From NCBI GenBank assembly GCA_016208205.1, contig JACQYP010000129.1:1-6340 (forward strand): 6,340 nucleotides of DNA. The letters are read 5' to 3'. The DNA is from Candidatus Desantisiibacteriota bacterium (GTDB lineage: Bacteria; UBA9089; CG2-30-40-21). The notes below the pieces were generated by a model. It saw nothing but the letters and a program-made list of their open reading frames with translations, did not search any database and had not been told where the DNA came from. The number at the start of each line of letters is the position of its first letter. The first letter of the stretch is position 1. Made by a program: the position numbers and the translations under genes. Of this stretch, positions 5,935-6,340 are shown in pieces.

Positions 5935-5958
5935 GTAGCACAGACATCCTTGTCTGTG
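5935..5958 (+). repeat. GTAG-headed hairpin (ACAGACA subtype)
   Basis: GTAG (5935-5938) is followed by CACAGACA (5939-5946), loop TCCT, and TGTCTGTG (5951-5958), a perfect 8-bp stem. ATTTTATCT follows, so weak termination after the radical SAM gene is possible. Confidence 0.75.
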
Positions 5959-5973
5959 ATTTTATCTCTCAGC

Positions 5974-5997
5974 GTAGCACAGACATTCTTGTCTGTG
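5974..5997 (+). repeat. GTAG-headed hairpin (ACAGACA subtype)
   Basis: GTAG (5974-5977) is followed by CACAGACA (5978-5985), loop TTCT, and TGTCTGTG (5990-5997). It differs from the copy 39 bp upstream by one loop base. Confidence 0.75.
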
Positions 5998-6039
5998 ATT
6001 CTAATCCCTTGTCCTGATAGCGAAGGATACAAGAAGAAA

Positions 6040-6063
6040 CACGGACAAGAATGTCTGTGCTAC
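6040..6063 (-). repeat. GTAG-headed hairpin (ACAGACA subtype), minus orientation
   Basis: On the - strand this reads GTAG (6063-6060), CACAGACA, loop TTCT, TGTCCGTG, with one mismatch in the 8-bp stem. With the + strand copies at 5935 and 5974 it forms an inverted pair, so the region 5935-6063 can also fold into a longer structure. Confidence 0.75.
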
Positions 6064-6114
6064 ATTCCTTGTCCCCAGCTGGTGGGGGTTAGGGGTGGTA
6101 AAAAAGGTAATTCC

Positions 6115-6340
6115 ATGCTAATCGAAAAATCACCATTTGTTCATATCTTCAAATCAAACGGGGTGGTCTGTCTGTACCACTCACTTTACATCACTAACAT
6201 TTACGGCAGTTATTTATTGGCAGAATTATTTGAATCCTTGAGATTTCCGCAGACTATTGAACAGGCAGCTCGTAGGGGCGGGTTCCAAACCCGCCCAGAC
6301 AGCCGTGCCATCGAATATATTAATCTGTTACTTGAGCATA
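6115..6340 (+). CDS. Unidentified protein, N-terminal part (3' truncated by window); possible radical SAM maturase N-terminus
   Basis: The frame is open from ATG 6115 for 75 codons to the window edge, with AAAGG about 7 nt upstream. It begins MLIEKSPFVHIFKSNGVV and continues CLYHSLYITNIYGSYLLAEL, FESLRFPQTIEQAARR and GGFQTRPDSRAIEYINLLLEH. The pattern of a short SPFVHIF strand, then a strand containing LYHSL, then a helix, resembles the segment that precedes the CxxxCxxC motif in some SPASM peptide maturases. That is a recollection of pattern, not a family match, and no cysteine cluster is yet in view. Two radical SAM/SPASM genes just upstream make the idea more likely. Residues 53-63 are encoded by a GTAG-headed hairpin (6272-6296) inserted in frame. 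A G-rich tract (6081-6098) lies 17-34 nt before the start. Confidence 0.6.
   Translation, partial: MLIEKSPFVHIFKSNGVVCLYHSLYITNIYGSYLLAELFESLRFPQTIEQAARRGGFQTRPDSRAIEYINLLLEH
6272..6296 (+). repeat. GTAG-headed hairpin inside a coding region (GGGCGGG subtype)
   Basis: GTAG (6272-6275) is followed by GGGCGGGTT (6276-6284), loop CCA, and AACCCGCCC (6288-6296), a perfect 9-bp stem and the most GC-rich element in the window. It is read in frame as RRGGFQTRPD in the gene starting at 6115, between a helix ending FPQTIEQAA and one beginning SRAIEYINLL. Confidence 0.75.

Noticed and set aside
5847..6032. Minus-strand ORF of 61 codons with repeated VCATLR peptides.
   Set aside because: It is a translation of the GTAG repeat array, with no ribosome site and no likeness to a protein family.
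5914..6063. Possible CRISPR array.
   Set aside because: The copies are palindromic, in both orientations, with spacers of unequal length (about 2, 15 and 42 bp) and no cas genes; this fits REP-like repeats.
6081..6098. G-rich tract before the last gene as a G-quadruplex switch.
   Set aside because: Only two-tetrad stacking is possible with GG runs at the ends, so the evidence is too weak to claim regulation.

Overview
The window is 6.3 kb of moderately AT-rich bacterial DNA. Every supportable gene lies on the + strand, and the spaces between genes are unusually rich in palindromic repeats. No rRNA, tRNA or taxonomic marker is present. The membrane TPR glycosyltransferase-like protein, several radical SAM/SPASM proteins, TTG start use and dense small repeats fit an uncultivated environmental bacterium, but I cannot name a phylum from this.

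Layout. (1) 2-1879: the 3' part of a TMTC-like membrane protein, with a GT-C type DD motif, many membrane helices and six C-terminal TPRs. Its true start lies before the window. (2) 1880-2525: about 650 bp without a gene, holding two copies of a 17-bp palindrome, a head-to-head pair of related hairpins, a GTAG-headed hairpin and an AT-rich stem-loop. (3) 2526-3515: a D-isomer-specific 2-hydroxyacid dehydrogenase, probably starting at a TTG behind a GGAGG ribosome site. (4) 3562-4601: a radical SAM/SPASM gene broken by a frameshift plus an apparent internal deletion. (5) 4602-4798: a large nested inverted repeat. (6) 4799-5917: a second, intact radical SAM/SPASM gene carrying an in-frame insertion made of simple and palindromic repeats. 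(7) 5914-6063: four copies of a GTAG-headed hairpin in mixed orientation; the first supplies the stop codon of gene 6. (8) 6115-6340: the start of another gene, running off the window and also carrying a GTAG-headed hairpin in frame.

How the parts fit. The dehydrogenase and the first radical SAM gene are 46 bp apart and were probably co-transcribed. The run of radical SAM/SPASM proteins suggests a peptide- or cofactor-modification locus, but no convincing precursor peptide is visible, and one of the enzymes is probably dead.

The strongest unusual signal is the repeat family. At least nine elements share a GTAG head followed by a perfect or near-perfect stem around a short pyrimidine-rich loop. 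They occur in both orientations, between genes, directly at stop codons, and in frame inside two coding regions. This architecture matches REP elements mobilised by REP-associated tyrosine transposases, and the in-gene copies recall the protein-coding palindromic elements of Rickettsia. No transposase gene is in the window.
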